From Gammaproteobacteria bacterium (lineage in GTDB: Bacteria; Pseudomonadota; Gammaproteobacteria; Burkholderiales; Gallionellaceae), in NCBI GenBank assembly GCA_018820925.1, contig JAHJNJ010000036.1, forward strand, positions 337,498 to 401,497: a stretch of DNA of 64,000 nt, read 5' to 3'. The notes beneath the pieces were generated by a model. It did not search any database, was not told where the DNA came from, and worked only from the letters and a program-made list of their open reading frames with translations. Made by a program: the position numbers and the translations under genes. Below are positions 62,768-64,000 of this stretch, piece by piece; the first letter of the stretch is position 1, and each line of letters begins with the position of its first letter.

Positions 62768-64000
62768 CTATTTCTCAAGTTGCTTCAATCTCCGGTAAAG
62801 CGTCCTCTCGCTAATGCCAAGTTCAGCCGCCAGTTTTTTGCGGCTGCCGCGATGATGCGCGAGCCGCGTTTCCAGGGTTTGGCGTTCCAACTCTCCCAGG
62901 CTAGGCGATTTGCCGGTAGCGGCTTCGCGCAACGCATGGCCGGTGCGCACTTCCTCAGGCAGGTGAGACGGCTGGATCGCTTCGCCATCGCATAACAGGC
63001 TGGCCCGTTCGATGATGTTGCGCAGTTCGCGTACATTGCCGGGATAGTCGTAGCGACGCAGCAAATTGATGGCCTCGCCGGAAATGGAAAGGTTGCGGTC
63101 GGCGGCGACACGCGACAGGAGCGATTCCGCCAGCAGGGGGATGTCGGCAGAACGTTCCCGCAAGGGCGGCAGTTCGACCGGAAATGTGTTGAGCCGGAAG
63201 TACAGATCCTGCCGGAAGTTACCGCTGGCCACCATTTCGCGCAGGTTGCGGTGTGTCGCTGACACCAGCCGGATGTCGGCCTTGTGCGGTTCGGCGGAGC
63301 CGACGCGCCGGTAGGTGCCGGTTTCCAGCAGGCGCAGGAGTTTGACCTGCATGACCAAGGGGATGTCGCCCACTTCATCGAGGAACAGCGTCCCGCCGCT
63401 GGCGGCTTCGATCAATCCTATGCTGCGGGAGGTGGCGCCGGTAAAGGCGCCGCGCTCGTGACCGAACAGTTCGCTTTCGAACAGGGTCTCGGTCAGTCCC
63501 GAGCAGTCCAAGGCAACGAAGGGTTTTTCGGCCCGGCGGCTTGCATCGTGTATTGCCTTGGCCACGAGTTCCTTGCCGGTGCCGGACTCTCCAAGAAGCA
63601 GGACGGTGGCGTCCGACGGGGCTACCCGCGCTACCATTTCCAGCATGTGCTGAAAGGCAGGTGCCCGTCCAACCAGGCCTTGCGCGTTCGAAAGCCCGCG
63701 GGCAACAGCCATGGCTTCCATCTTTTCGACGAAATACGCGATAGCGCCACTACTGTCACGGATCGGCGACAGTTCGATGTTAACGTAGGCCTCACCTTGC
63801 GGAGTCTGGTGCAGATGGAGCACTCGCTCCCGTTGCCCTGACAGCAGACTTTGCTGGACAGGACAGGTTTCGCCGGCCTGGTCGCAGGGGACATTGAAGT
63901 GGTGGGAAATATCGAAACAGGTTCGGCCTGCAAAGACCTGATTTTCTCCAAAACTGCGCCGATAGGCGGTATTTGCAGCCAATACCCGGTATTGGCGGTC
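62768..64000 (-). CDS. Sigma-54-dependent activator with PAS sensor (partial, runs off right edge)
   Basis: More than 410 residues; the N-terminus lies outside, since the frame is open to base 64000 and reads [17 protein letters not shown], a PAS start. The PAS domain has a cysteine-rich motif [20 protein letters not shown] with C before CPVQ. Then the AAA+ domain follows: Walker [29 protein letters not shown], and a Fis HTH at the end ([20 protein letters not shown]). The gene is in the same direction as, and directly upstream of, the cyd operon, whose sigma-54 promoter it most likely drives. The signal, perhaps redox or oxygen through the cysteines, is unknown. Confidence 0.9.
   Translation of the reverse strand, partial: DRQYRVLAANTAYRRSFGENQVFAGRTCFDISHHFNVPCDQAGETCPVQQSLLSGQRERVLHLHQTPQGEAYVNIELSPIRDSSGAIAYFVEKMEAMAVARGLSNAQGLVGRAPAFQHMLEMVARVAPSDATVLLLGESGTGKELVAKAIHDASRRAEKPFVALDCSGLTETLFESELFGHERGAFTGATSRSIGLIEAASGGTLFLDEVGDIPLVMQVKLLRLLETGTYRRVGSAEPHKADIRLVSATHRNLREMVASGNFRQDLYFRLNTFPVELPPLRERSADIPLLAESLLSRVAADRNLSISGEAINLLRRYDYPGNVRELRNIIERASLLCDGEAIQPSHLPEEVRTGHALREAATGKSPSLGELERQTLETRLAHHRGSRKKLAAELGISERTLYRRLKQLEK

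Overview
The window looks like chromosome from a betaproteobacterium of the Nitrosomonadales, most likely a Gallionella/Sideroxydans-like organism. The evidence is gene content and order (yicC-gmk-rpoZ-spoT, thiS-thiG-trmB, rph-rdgB-hemW, class Ia nrdAB, a betaproteobacterial-type proteasome homologue), moderately high GC and proteobacterial tRNAs. I could run no database search, so this placement is inference. There is no prophage, integrase, transposase, CRISPR array or rRNA. Mobile signals are limited to one MITE-like element and several REP-type palindromes.

Layout. 1-5.9 kb: a partial HExxH metalloprotease-like gene, a GMC oxidoreductase and an aldehyde dehydrogenase separated by a 143-bp terminal-inverted-repeat element, a small winged-helix protein, a methyltransferase and oxyR. 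6.3-9.9 kb: a peroxide/iron defence block (rubrerythrin, two-cluster Fe-S protein, DUF3501, Dps, cytochrome c). 10-12.8 kb: ZIP metal transporter, aminotransferase, DgcZ-like diguanylate cyclase. 12.9-19.3 kb: two paralogous EF-hand proteins bracketing a large membrane ATPase that is translationally coupled to an MscS channel; this is the least explained system here. 19.4-25.5 kb: ubiA, recG and two tandemly duplicated Ser/Thr kinases with C-terminal cyclic-nucleotide-binding domains flanking ridA. 25.8-32.4 kb: a tightly overlapping six-gene operon for envelope glycosylation. 32.5-38.1 kb: a lipoprotein, ispB, tRNA-Pro, pilS/pilR-type two-component system and ampD. 38.2-43.3 kb: nrdA/nrdB behind paired NrdR boxes, then a lysine/alanine-repeat histone-H1-like protein. 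43.6-50 kb: proteasome-like peptidase, pabB, an FlK-type thioesterase and the spoT/rpoZ/gmk/yicC cluster. 50-56.7 kb: PP2C phosphatase, rph, rdgB, hemW (carrying an in-frame REP insertion), a TDT/SLAC1-type transporter with a clear operator, trmB, thiG, thiS and tRNA-Gly. 56.7-64 kb: alpha/beta hydrolase, an SQR/NDH-2-like flavoprotein, and a cytochrome bd operon (nifX-like, cydP, cydA, cydB, cydX) behind a sigma-54 promoter and palindromic enhancer sites next to a sigma-54 activator gene.

How it fits together: the block suggests a microaerophile that handles peroxide and iron (OxyR, rubrerythrin, Dps, ZIP), switches to a high-affinity bd oxidase under sigma-54 control, and uses both second messengers and Ser/Thr phosphorylation (DgcZ, kinases with cNMP domains, PP2C, SpoT). 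The strongest candidates for undescribed biology are the Ca-binding-protein/ATPase/MscS locus, the sigma-54-controlled nifX-like-cyd operon, and the kinase-ridA-kinase cassette.
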